11,160 bases of DNA from Synura sp. LO234KE. Lineage: Eukaryota > Sar > Synurophyceae > Synurales > Mallomonadaceae. The stretch is taken from NCBI GenBank assembly GCA_015143735.1, contig VKHC01000552.1, forward strand, positions 1 through 11,160, given 5' to 3'. This document shows, piece by piece, positions 1 through 8,292 of this stretch. The notes beneath the pieces are model-generated. The model was given only the letters and a program-made list of their open reading frames with translations, searched no databases and was not told where the DNA came from. The stretch's first letter is position 1; each line of letters opens with the position of its first letter. Both the position numbers and the translations under genes were made by a program.

Positions 1-34
1 TCACCGCTCTGACCCATCTCAGCTTGGGGTTGTC

Positions 35-637
35 GATGAAGCAGTCATCAGGTTTTAGACCGGGCGTCTCCAAATCCTCGCCGCTTACTGGCCGTTTCCT
101 CCGCCCTCTCACCCGGCCCCACCACCAATGGGCACGGACTTGGACGCTCAACTCCGACACGGCCTGTACCATATCGTCTCTCTTACTACCTTAAGTCCCA
201 ACGTTTGGATGACTGTCCGCTCCATTATGCCCAGGACACCATACAGAACTGGGTTCAAAAGCACATCATGGCTCAGCGGGGCCACTACTCCATCTGCGGC
301 GGTGATTTCAACTCGGACTGGGCCCAGATGAAGGAGGGGGAAGGTGGCTACAAGCCCCCACTCCGAGAATGGGCTCAGGGAATAGGCTTGAAATCGCAAC
401 ATGATGACTTGCCTACCCCTGCCTCTCAAGTGCACAACGCGCCCGTCTCCCCAACCTCACGTAGCCTACGTGCTATATAACAGTCTCTCCATGTCCAGTT
501 GGCACCACGCGGTGGGAACCTTAGGCCTCAGGGTTGGCCGTTCTGATCATCGTCCCCTCCTTGTCAGCATTCAAAGTCTACCACATGATCATCTTAAATC
601 TGTGCCTCGATTCAACAAGGAGTTTGGTTCCCTTTAA
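35..637 (+). pseudogene. LINE APE-type endonuclease domain, broken
   Basis: This domain nicks target DNA to prime reverse transcription. From 35 a frame reads through GRLQ and a YWP motif (86-94), interrupted by TAG at 56-58. Another frame (205-480) carries GGDFNSDW (298-321), whose D and N match the catalytic DxN of the exonuclease-endonuclease-phosphatase fold. The frame then shifts again, and 401-637 carries a YVLYN segment followed by GRSDHRPLLVS, with the catalytic Asp at 545 and His at 548. Spacing between the motifs is normal for a LINE endonuclease of roughly 220 residues. At least two frameshifts and one stop disable it. The extreme N-terminus, with the first catalytic Asn and Glu, lies at or beyond the window edge. 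Confidence 0.82.
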
Positions 638-1990
638 CAACTTCACATCAAGCAATTTGCCCTATTATCCGTTAGAATTTCAAGGACCACCTTAATGATA
701 ACTGGCGTCCTCTCTTGGGCAGTCCCGACTCCTCCACGTTCGCGGCTGCCCAACTTAAGCACCTCACCCAGATCACCCTGGCTGCCGCCCCGGAGACCGT
801 TTCAAAGATCACTGCAGCCCAACTTATGCAGCACTACAAGCTCAACTATTTACCATGCTCACTCTTCCGCATCATCTGCGCAGATACACACTCGGCCTTG
901 CCCATGTGGTTGGTGAATAGGAGGGGGTGGTCTTCACCCTCAAGTTTCCAACTGGGGTCCCCCCTGAGGTCTGGGGTACTGGGCTCTACCCCTCTGAATG
1001 GCGCACGCAGAACCCTACGGACCTAAACGCACTTCGACTAGCTGCCATCTCCAACTTCAAACAAAACTTGTGCTATCAGTTACACGCGCGGAAGCGGAAA
1101 GAGTATGCGGTTCGCTCCCCCACTCATATTGCGGCCAGAGAAGACAATATGACTGCGGGAAACATTCATGGGAACTTCTTCTGCTTGCTCAACGAACTTC
1201 CGGAAAGTGTATACTTACGCTCCCAACGCACTCCGTCTTCCGGCCTCCATGATGGCTCCATTATCTGGAATGACCTCCAACAAACGAGGCGGACGTCTAT
1301 GTACATCTTCACTGCTCCTCCGGCTTCTCCCCGCTACACTTAGTCCTTGGCACCGGTACCTTTCGGATGTCTTCCGCACGGATGACCACGTCACGTGTAC
1401 TCCGACCCTTTTCCATGGTGACTCTCCATCCAACGAGACCCGCCCCACCGCCCGAGTGTTGCTCCTGATGGGCCTACTCCGGGGCCTAGGGAACGTGACC
1501 CAGCGGACGATCTCTGTGATATTGGCATCTTCCTCCCGGATCAATCTCTTGTTAAGTCCTTCAGTAATATTCACTTTCTCCAACGAAGTGGTGGAGTGTC
1601 TGCATGACCTGGCCAGTCTTCAACTCACACCATGCCATCGAGTGCTTTACGACCGACCTGTCCTCCAACGTGCTTAGGACGCGGCTCTGGGCATGGCACT
1701 TGCCGCAGCGTACGCCACCTCCGGTCTCTGCTCGACTTTTAACGGGCTCTCGCGAATTCTCAAACTTCCAATTGCTTTTCTCCCCCTCTCCGTTGCTCTC
1801 CCCCCCGATATATTTCTGCGTCGCTGGTCCTGGCGTGACATCGATACGGATGCTCCGCCCCTTATTCCTCCGCTAGAATCCCGGATACTTGATCATCAAT
1901 GCGTCACCGCCCAGACCAACCGGGACACAGATAGGGTCATCAGACTCCTCCCCCCTCGTGGAGGAACGTCACCCTTCGTTTCGCTTCCGA
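638..1990 (+). pseudogene. LINE linker and reverse transcriptase region, heavily decayed
   Basis: This lies between the endonuclease and the zinc-binding segment, where a LINE carries its reverse transcriptase. Protein-like pieces occur in different frames. One is around 1080-1200 (a basic RKRKEY stretch, then THIAARE), resembling the charged linker before the RT domain. Another is around 1700-1870 (FLRRWSW then APPLIP), resembling sequence after the RT core. I could not find a convincing (F/Y)xDD motif: ADDLC at about 1507-1521 and RTDDH near 1374-1388 are candidates without proper context. The length of about 1350 bp is short for linker plus complete RT plus thumb, so an internal deletion is likely. 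The assignment rests mainly on position. Confidence 0.5.
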
Positions 1991-1991
1991 A

Positions 1992-2517
1992 GTGCTTAAC
2001 ATGGCGGGTGCCTCTCCAGGGGCCCGAGGGCACTACGAACGTCTTCTGCATGAACGCCATTGGACTGTCGGGCATAATTCCTGCGAGGGGGCCAAGACAG
2101 AAAGCAAACGCAAAAACCTTCTCCGGTGCGCACTTTGCGCGTCGGACGCCACCTCAGCGGATATGATCACATCTTTGTTCCTGCCAACACTCCTTGCAAA
2201 CAAAAGCCCGGCATGACTGATAACCGTCTTCGCCTGCTTCCGCTCCCCACGGACCTCGACCGTCGTCTACTCCCCGCGGAAGATGGACATAGGATCTGCC
2301 TTGGTAACTGATCCACCTCTCAGATCTCGCAGCTTGACCAGGTACTCCAACCTACTGATACAGTGCCAGCACTGATCGAGAGCCTCCTCGCCCTAAGCAC
2401 TTTGTCAACAGGATTGACACCATCTGGGCCGACAGAGAGCAAGCGTTTTACCTCTGTGCTCTCGCTACCACCCCCGAAGCTGACCCCGCCACTCTCCGGG
2501 TCCTTTAGAGACGCAGT
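1992..2517 (+). pseudogene. LINE zinc-binding segment and downstream linker, broken
   Basis: In the 1992-2216 frame, RCALC places two cysteines at 2127-2129 and 2136-2138. After a frameshift in or just before the YDHIF stretch, a histidine (2168-2170) and a cysteine (2195-2197) follow, giving a C-x2-C...H...C arrangement. Many LINEs carry such a finger downstream of the RT, probably for template RNA binding. The frame then reads to a TGA at 2309-2311 and continues as STSQISQLDQVLQ. Another frame from about 2398 reads FVNRIDTIWADREQAFYLC and ends at TAG 2515-2517. Only the CxxC...H...C spacing is diagnostic, and the frameshift falls inside the finger. Confidence 0.6.
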
Positions 2518-2659
2518 TACCATTCTCGTCTCCCCTCCACAGTATCCCCCCGGTTAGTTACGCCGTCCGGCTCGGTCGTGTCCCTGGCATGTACACGCCC
2601 TGAAAGGAGGCTCGGCCTCAGACAGTCGCCATTCACACTGATTTTAAGACATTCACATC

Positions 2660-3314
2660 CCGTCAATGAGCGGCGGATTACATGGCAACGACCTCAGGGC
2701 CGGGCAATCCCCTCAGAGATGACCTAGTTGCGGTCCTCTTTACAGACGGGTCTACCCTGCCCAATGGCAAAACTGGCTGTGAGTGAACATCACCTACCCG
2801 GATCGAACTGAGACCAATGGACTTTGGGGGCCTGTCGTCACGCCCGCGAGGAGCCCCAACTGGGCGGGTGCCTCTGCCGCCACTTGCAATACGATTGAAC
2901 TGAGTGGAATGTATCATGCCCTCGATTGGATCAATACCAGACGAACGTCGCCCTCACCAGTGGTTAGCGAGTACTGTGTCTAACTGTTTCCCACGCGGTC
3001 CATTAAACTAACGGCAAACAAACGAATCATCGCTCGTATCGACGCCCTCCTCGCCAGCGTAAAGCAGACAAACGATGTGTCGATCTCCTGCACCCCGTCC
3101 CACACAAAGGTGGAAACGCAGTTGCGGACCGAAGAGCAGCGCGTGGCTTCAGAGCGCCCTGCATGTCCCGATCCGCCTCTTTGCTCCCTTCTGCACGGTA
3201 CCAGCGCCTCTCCAAATCTCGCCCTCCCTGTCGGCCCTCGGACCCCACCCTCCGCGTCGCACTCGCGGAGACCGCGGCTCTTCTCGTCGCGACCCGCGCA
3301 GCCTCCCCTCTAGC
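2660..3314 (+). pseudogene. LINE RNase H domain and C-terminus, broken
   Basis: RNase HI degrades the RNA strand of the RNA-DNA hybrid made during retrotransposition. VAVLFTDGS (FTDGS at 2739-2753) supplies the first catalytic Asp. After TGA near 2781 and a frame change, NTIELSGMYHAL (2888-2923) supplies the catalytic Glu in the usual helix. SEYC followed by a frame change near 2980 corresponds to the region of the second Asp, where the usual acidic pair is not clean. CTPSHTKVE, with His at 3101-3103, matches the conserved C-terminal His loop. The frame then runs to a stop at 3311-3313 through a Pro/Ser/Arg-rich tail without recognised motifs. The domain call is firm; the gene is not functional. 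Confidence 0.8.
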
Positions 3315-3387
3315 GTGAGTTCTCTCAGCATTTAGCAATGCGCTTTTGCTCTGCCAGTGCCTGTAACCCGCCCATGTGTGAATACTA

Positions 3388-3495
3388 TGGGCACATAGTT
3401 GGCTACTGGAGTTTATCACCGAGTGCATTTGCTCGGTTTCCTCTGTGCGGTAACGGGACTTGCCCCTTGGTTCATAAAGGGTGGTTTTTTTGACG
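3388..3495 (+). repeat. Probable LINE 3' tail
   Basis: This stretch after the RNase H reading frame ends in a T-run. By eye it aligns with 8089-8196 at the end of the nested insertion. The best block is cggtaacgggacttgcc here against cggccacggggcttgcc there, followed in both by TTGGT and later GTGGTT. Upstream both have a ggg-acat-gttg block and GTGCATT. LINE reverse transcriptases recognise their RNA by the 3' tail, so a tail shared with another element would be meaningful. The ends are approximate. Confidence 0.45.
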
Positions 3496-4478
3496 TCTTC
3501 CTGTCCGTCTGTCTCTGTATGATATCTGTAAAAATCTAACTCGACATCACAATTAACCTTTAACTATTCAATTTTCTGCAAATACCATATCATGCCGTCC
3601 TCGAAAAGTATTTCATTATACGTTGGACTGCTTCCCGATGCAGAGGACCAGGTTGTATCTTGTTCAAGTTTGAACAGAGTACGCAATGTTCATACGTGTC
3701 CCTACCACCAGCCACAGCGATCATCCTATACCAGCCTTGTATGGTATATCTTTCTTACTCAAACTTTCAGACTCAGACTTAGGACACATGTCATTACTCA
3801 TGTTCAGATCAGTCATTGGAGTTTAAACCCCAACACTACCTTTTGGTAAAAACTTATAACACATGTCCTTCACGTATTTAGTCTGGTTAATAGAGTAAAT
3901 ACCCGCAACTTCATTATATAAAACCTCACACCCGAAGGTACGATTTCCATTTTCCAGGTCTTTCATCTTATACCTATTACACAATGACGTTTCGCGTCAT
4001 CTATCGCCTCCTTTGCACCACAAATTCTCGTGCTAAGTATATCTTTTGAAAAAAATATATTCTCATGACGTCAACATATTACGCAACAACATTCAACAAT
4101 CGCTTGGAACATCTAAAGTATAAGCACGACTCTTCACCATGAGCATTGGTTTAAATCCCAATATTTCAGCTTGAGCTCGATGATTTTATACCACGCACGA
4201 AAGTACTCTCGGTGCACTCTAAGAGGTTTTCTGATGCTCTAATTTCCTATGCTTAATTTAGCCTTGGTCTTGCTGCCAAGTTGAGAGATAATGCGAGCAG
4301 TAACGTTGAGTTACTTCAGAAATGATTATTTACTGCGCATGCAATGGTTATATACGGTTTGGGAGATTAACCATTTCTATAATTGGATGAAGGCTGTGGA
4401 GAGCAATGGAGAGAATCGCTAGCTATATAATATCATTACAGGCCATGCAAGAGTAATGGCGAGAAATCGCTAGCAACA
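3496..4478. other. AT-rich non-coding stretch
   Basis: No gene is supported. The longest open frame (3592-3849) has no protein-like composition or recognisable motif. Two similar imperfect palindromes occur: cattggagtttaaacccc at 3814-3831 (continuing CAA to 3833) and cattggtttaaatcccaa at 4144-4161. They share the frame CATTGG-(AG)-TTTAAA-CCCAA and could be remnants of a dispersed repeat. A near-duplicated segment lies at 4401-4474. Confidence 0.6.
4401..4474 (+). repeat. Two-copy direct repeat of about 24 bp
   Basis: GAG-(C/T)-AATGG-(A/C)-GAGAA-(A)-TCGCTAGC occurs at 4401-4423 and again at 4451-4474, offset by 50 bp. The copies match at 21 of 24 aligned positions, with one single-base gap. 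It sits immediately outside the proposed left end of the inverted-repeat element at 4479 and may be a local duplication or part of an older element. No function is apparent. Confidence 0.65.
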
Positions 4479-4665
4479 TACATCCGTGTACCGAAATCCG
4501 TACTATAGTGCGCGCACTTTAGCGACACTAAAGTAAACACAAAAAGTATACCTTTAAAGTACCGTACTATAGGAAAACTGTGTTTTTACACTATAGCGAG
4601 CGGAAGTTTTTGTAAAAAACACTTTAGGAATACTTTAGTAACCGCTAAAGTGTTCAAAAAATTTT
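4479..4665. repeat. Left terminal and subterminal repeat array
   Basis: It contains the heptamer ACTTTAG or its complement CTAAAGT at 4516, 4528, 4621, 4632 and 4645, and the variant ACTATAG at 4502, 4566 and 4590. Two heptamers form a hairpin: AACACTTTAG (4618-4627) pairs with CTAAAGTGTT (4645-4654) around a 17-base loop. A block CTATAGC...CGGAAGT (4591-4607) recurs at 6387-6403. Dense short motifs near element ends are commonly transposase-binding or replication-associated in other DNA transposons; that role here is inferred. Confidence 0.6.
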
Positions 4666-6287
4666 GTGGAAAAACTTACAGTAGATTTATCAAAAGTTAT
4701 TTTGCAAGTGTTTTTCTTCATCTGCTAATATTTATATCTCTCTCGAAATATTTGCATTTATAATTGCGATTATTACAAAAATATGGTCCACCAGGGCATA
4801 GCTAAACGTTTTCATTTACAATATATTTCCTTTGTAATGTAGTAAAATATCGTATTATTCGAACGAGAAAATAACTCAAGAATTTGGGTAATAATATCAG
4901 ATATTCTAATACAGCTTCGTACTTCTTTTTTTTTATCTCATTTGATCGTATTTAGAAGTTTAGAATCTGTCAGAAGGTTGGGTCGTCATGTAAGTTTTCT
5001 TAGAATACGTTTTTATGTTTAAGCCAAGAAGAAATTAAGTCAGGCGACCTTATTAAGTACTAAAATAATCGTCTGATGGACTTCTGATAGTGCAGAATCT
5101 TGATTGGTAATACTTATTCGCTAATATTTTCCTTCTCCATAATTTGGATGTGCAAAGCAGAAATATTCATGAGTGTCTTTCGACGCTAAGATATGCCCTG
5201 GAAATAAATGCTTACGCGTAATTTAGCGCTTTTCTCGTTTAAAACACTCTTATGCGATATACTGTCATCTATTTTAACGTAATTGTATTATTTTTTGTTA
5301 GCCTTCTTCGAAGAACGGGAAATTCTATTCTGTGTTTGAAGCTAGTATGACACCTCTACATTATTCTCATGTGCAGAGCTCAATATTTGTGACGCAACTG
5401 TTGATGCTTTATATTTTGGAAGCGCAATTCTTATTGACAGTATTGTTATGTGAAAATTTCCACCTCATTGACGTGTGGAGTTAACATATATGTATTGAGG
5501 GAGAATATAATTACAGTGCGCACCTAACTGATATATTTTTCACTCGTTAGTTCGCACCAAGAAATCTGAATATCGTCATTGTGATATTTGGACTTAGGGG
5601 TATTGCCTATTATGAATTATTAGCACTCTTTTTACGCTCTCGTTATATATTGTTACGCAATATGGTTGCGTTTCTTTCTGAAAGTGTATTATATTCTTTC
5701 ATTACGAATGCGGACAATAGTAGATCATCCTAATTTGGTGTCCTGGCTATATTTTGTAAATAATATTTAATTCTCTGAGTCAGTGTACCAAAAAGTAAAA
5801 TAGTCCTGATTTCTTCATTTTAAATGCTAGCGTGGATCGACGCGTAAAACACAGGCGGAGTGCGTGAGCTAAATGAATCACCACAGGCACAAATGTAGTT
5901 ACTAGGAGCTCCTAGAACAAGTACTACCACCCTCCAAGTAAATCCATACACTAGCTTGTTGAGGACGAAAGAAATTGAAGCACGCCGCAAGTTTTTACAG
6001 CAGCCCGTCAGCTTCATCAAATGTTCAAATACTTGTTTTGCGTTCTACTGAGAGTGAGTTTTCCCAAAAAAGTGCTAGCTTGGTTCGATTACTTTACTCA
6101 CTTACCACCCTTCAGGGTGAACTTGGAGATTTTAGTGGGCGAGGAGCGGCGCTGGTAGAGTGGCGGCAGATTCTCGTATGGTCTGTGCCCCATCATAAGT
6201 TTGGGTCTTGTGTTATCTGCGTCCCGATACGGTAACACACTTATGGTGTATCCGTGAAAGTGTCTACTAAAGCCTGGTGATATTGAT
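4666..6287. other. AT-rich core without genes
   Basis: This long AT-rich stretch between the two motif arrays has no credible coding region on either strand. Open frames at 5820-6020 (minus) and 5975-6235 (plus) overlap, lack recognisable motifs and have no support from context. The part from about 6100 to 6235 is somewhat richer in G and C than the rest. I see no transposase signature, RNA gene or tandem array. If the inverted-end element is real, this is its internal non-coding segment. Confidence 0.6.
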
Positions 6288-6406
6288 ACTATAGGGATAC
6301 TATAGTAAAACTTTAAGTAATACTTTGAGCTCTTAAGTATTGCTAAAGTACACCGCTAAAGTAAAACTTTAATTTTTAAAGTTTTTCTATAGCACACGGA
6401 AGTACC

Positions 6407-6440
6407 GCTAAAGTTTCACTAATGTACAAGAAACTTTAGC
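6407..6440. repeat. Perfect 11-bp inverted repeat (hairpin)
   Basis: GCTAAAGTTTC (6407-6417) and GAAACTTTAGC (6430-6440) are exact reverse complements separated by 12 bases. The hairpin sits at the point where the heptamers in this array reverse orientation. Confidence 0.85.
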
Positions 6441-6472
6441 CGTCGCGAGATAGGACTTTAGTAAGTCTTAAA

Positions 6473-6486
6473 GTAAAACTTTAGCG
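6473..6486 (+). repeat. 14-bp direct repeat, left copy (putative target-site duplication)
   Basis: GTAAAACTTTAGCG is identical to 8279-8292. It is the last array motif before the GC-richer insertion, and its partner is the first array motif after it. The length suits LINE-type target-primed insertion. The first 11 bases recur elsewhere in the array, so a coincidental match is more likely than for a random 14-mer. Confidence 0.6.
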
Positions 6487-6579
6487 ACAGTGCCAAAACA
6501 TATCTTAGTATTTTACTACTCGGCTTCTGCAGAGGTTTGCCTCAGAAATTGCCACAAGGCCTCCAGATTCACATAATAT

Positions 6580-7791
6580 ATGCCTTCAAAAGCACAGGCG
6601 ACACAGCTCCCGACTTTTGGCGCTTTCAAGAAAATTGAAACGCACATGCAAAACCGGCTTCCTTCATCTACTGAAAATAGTTACCGTGAGGAGGAAAGGG
6701 ACTCCAGGGTGTTCCTGAAGGCTTGCGATGAACCAGCTAGCCAACTCAATCCAGTTCGGGATAAAATTTAAATTTCCTAGAAAATAATTTTCTCCAGCAA
6801 ATTTCGCAGCGCAGCAGCTCGTCTGAACTTTTCGCATTTGGGAACACTGCTGAAGCTGCGAAGCCTTCGGAAATGCATCATAAGAAAGTTTCTTGCTTCA
6901 CTCCACACTGTCTTTTTGGTGTTGACCGAAACGCAGAACGTCCCACTGATTATGAGAAAGCTGCCAGGTTGGTGCGGGACACGCAGCTGGCAATTTAAGA
7001 TGATATGCTGCTCCTCCAGAGACAGCGGTCCAACACTTGGATAGCTCATCTGGAGGGACTGGGGAACGATGAAGAGCAGTATTGTTACAATTCCCATATC
7101 TCGCTGAAAAAGCTTAATCGGATCACCGTAATGGATGGAGTTGCATCTGAACTTTTGTAGAAACTCTTCGGTCTACTTCAAGTTAAAGATGTTACACCGC
7201 TTCGTTTATACCAGCAATATGAAGCCCAGGAACACCTTCTTGACAAAGTCTTCTACGTCCCTGGAGGCTGGCGATGCCGCTTCTTCTTTCGAGTGGAGGC
7301 GACAATCTTCGCCTTGCAAGAGGACTGGCTAAGTGTTGAGATACGGATATGCCCAGCGTCTCTGTTAAACCACGTGACTCAAGTACATGCACCGCTCAAC
7401 TTTACATCCACTTGGCCAACGACCGAAGCATGGCTCCCCCGTCTCCACGCCGTCGCTGTGGATGCTACGAAGCGCTCCCGCGGACTCTTGGGCTACTTTA
7501 ATTTCGACCAATTGAATAGTATAGAAGGTATTTTCGAGGACATTGGAGAACCCGACCCATGGCCCTCGACCATCTACTCATTGTGGTCGTACCTTCTGAC
7601 TGCGGTGGATGAGGAGTGGATGAACTTTGGGAACAAGCTCTTGGATATTAAAGAACCGCAATGGAGGACTTGGCACCAGTGGTGACTCCGCCTCTACCTA
7701 TTACGAAACACTCGGCTTTAGCGGAGACACTGCATCAAAGGGACTCTTTTGTATGCTTGGACTCGCCCCTGACGTCCTCGTTGCCTGGTGA
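6580..7791 (+). pseudogene. Decayed protein-coding frame of unknown function (about 400 codons)
   Basis: I do not recognise this protein. It begins at ATG 6580 and reads to TAA 6769-6771 (MPSKAQATQLPTFGAFKKI...). A coherent frame then continues from about 6772 to TGA 7683-7685, interrupted only by TAA 6996-6998 and TAG 7158-7160. The last part, in a third frame, reads SGDSASTYYETLGFSGD to TGA 7789-7791. Visible pieces include a CFTPHC pair of cysteines (about 6890-6910), a polar helical stretch LLLQRQRSNTWIAHLEGLG (about 7008-7064), VPGGWRCRFFFRV (about 7257-7295) and an acidic, Trp-rich segment near 7540-7625. Two frameshifts and two stops disable it. It could be a LINE ORF1 or a captured host gene. 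Confidence 0.55.
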
Positions 7792-8088
7792 GGGAGAGGA
7801 TATAGGTAGTTTTTCAATCTATAGCATTTTCTGCTTACCCCTGTGGTCCCACTCTAAGTGGTGGTCTTCTTTCTCGCAAAGGGTTTCTCGTAACGTTTCC
7901 CCTGGTAGTGTCCACGCGCGAGCAGTTTCTTTCTTCTCTCAGAGTTTCTGTTTTTTATCCTCTTGCGGATCCTTTCCCTGCTCTTGATATGCTCCCGGAT
8001 AGCCTACGCCTCCTCTCTTTAGTATCCATCCTGCCCCCATTTGCAACACCGTTGACCGGGGGTGCACGTGTCCCCTTCCACCTAGTTG
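7792..8088 (+). other. Pyrimidine-rich non-coding stretch of the nested insertion
   Basis: After the last stop of the decayed frame the plus strand becomes rich in C and T, with many short TTTCT and CCTC runs. The open frames here (7661-7987, 7908-8108) are low-complexity Ser/Phe/Leu/Pro translations that follow from this composition. I read it as 3' untranslated sequence of the nested element. Confidence 0.45.
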
Positions 8089-8196
8089 GGGACATCGTTG
8101 CATTCTAACAAATGCTCTCCAGGTGCATTCAAATGGATCTCCCTACTCGGCCACGGGGCTTGCCATTTGGTACCTAGGGCAGTGGTTCTTTAGGTG
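8089..8196 (+). repeat. LINE-like 3' tail of the nested insertion
   Basis: It aligns by eye with 3388-3495 behind the LINE RNase H domain, with GTGCATT, the CGG..ACGGG.CTTGCC block, TTGGT and GTGGTT in the same order. The central 40-odd bases agree at roughly three quarters of positions; the flanks are weaker. A shared tail suggests recognition by the same reverse transcriptase, or common descent from one LINE family. Confidence 0.45.
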
Positions 8197-8278
8197 GGGG
8201 TGCGAGTTTTTCCCCTCATTTTGACTTGTCATTTTTGACTTTTCTACTACCCACACTAATTAACTATCAAGATTTTCG

Positions 8279-8292
8279 GTAAAACTTTAGCG
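8279..8292 (+). repeat. 14-bp direct repeat, right copy (putative target-site duplication)
   Basis: Identical to 6473-6486. The array of ACTTTAG motifs resumes directly from here. Confidence 0.6.

Larger units (their letters stand above)
1..3495 (+). mobile_element. Degenerate non-LTR retrotransposon (LINE), ORF2 remnant
   Basis: Fragments of one LINE polyprotein appear in order on the plus strand: AP-type endonuclease (about 35-637), a poorly conserved middle (638-1990), a CCHC-like zinc-binding segment (2127-2197), RNase H (2690-3140) and a 3' tail (to about 3495). The order is that of known LINE ORF2 proteins with a C-terminal RNase H. The protein moves between all three frames and contains stops, so the copy is dead. 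It is clearly richer in G and C than the DNA after 3500 and than the host gene at the right end. The 5' end lies outside the window, so any ORF1 cannot be judged. The 3' end is approximate, placed after a T-run near 3485-3491. The LINE identity is secure from two catalytic signatures of the endonuclease and the RNase H motifs; the clade is not determined. Confidence 0.85.
6288..6486. repeat. Right subterminal repeat array, inner part
   Basis: CTAAAGT occurs at 6343, 6356 and 6408, then ACTTTAG at 6433, 6455 and 6478, so the motif faces one way in the left half and the other way in the right half. ACTATAG variants lie at 6288 and 6299. The repeated phrase GTAAAACTTTA occurs at about 6305, 6362 and 6473. 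The array stops at 6486, resumes at 8279 with the same 14 bases and continues to 8370, indicating one array split by an insertion. Confidence 0.65.
6487..8278 (+). mobile_element. Nested insertion: putative non-autonomous retroelement with decayed ORF
   Basis: About 1.8 kb, richer in G and C than the array DNA on both sides, it interrupts the ACTTTAG array and is bordered by a 14-bp direct repeat. A leader of about 93 bases precedes the first ATG at 6580. One decayed reading frame of roughly 400 codons follows to 7791, then a pyrimidine-rich stretch. A tail at 8089-8196 resembles the 3' tail of the LINE at 1-3495. There are no terminal inverted repeats of its own and no recognised RT. This combination fits a retroelement that borrows LINE enzymes, or an internally deleted LINE that kept ORF1 and tail. 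A processed-gene insertion is an alternative, but there is no poly(A). Confidence 0.5.

Noticed and set aside
1215-1583. Long minus-strand open frame over the LINE
   Set aside because: It lies opposite GC-rich coding relics, is Arg-rich as expected of an antisense shadow, and has no motif.
3027-3428. 133-codon minus-strand open frame
   Set aside because: Antisense to the RNase H C-terminus; its Arg/Ala-rich composition mirrors the Pro/Ser-rich plus strand.
3592-3849. 85-codon plus-strand open frame after the LINE
   Set aside because: No motif, no context, and ordinary length for a chance frame.
5975-6235. 86-codon plus-strand open frame
   Set aside because: It overlaps an opposite open frame, has no recognised features and lies in the presumed non-coding core.
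6760-6775. Programmed -1 ribosomal frameshift joining the first two segments of the unknown frame
   Set aside because: The local AAAATTTAAATTT run is suggestive, but no canonical slippery heptamer falls in the right phase, and later stops and a second frameshift point to simple decay.
6996-7160. Alternative genetic code with UAA/UAG read as Gln
   Set aside because: The intact hydrolase gene has no internal UAR in 300 codons, uses CAA/CAG for Gln and ends in TAA; the relics also contain TGA stops and frameshifts.
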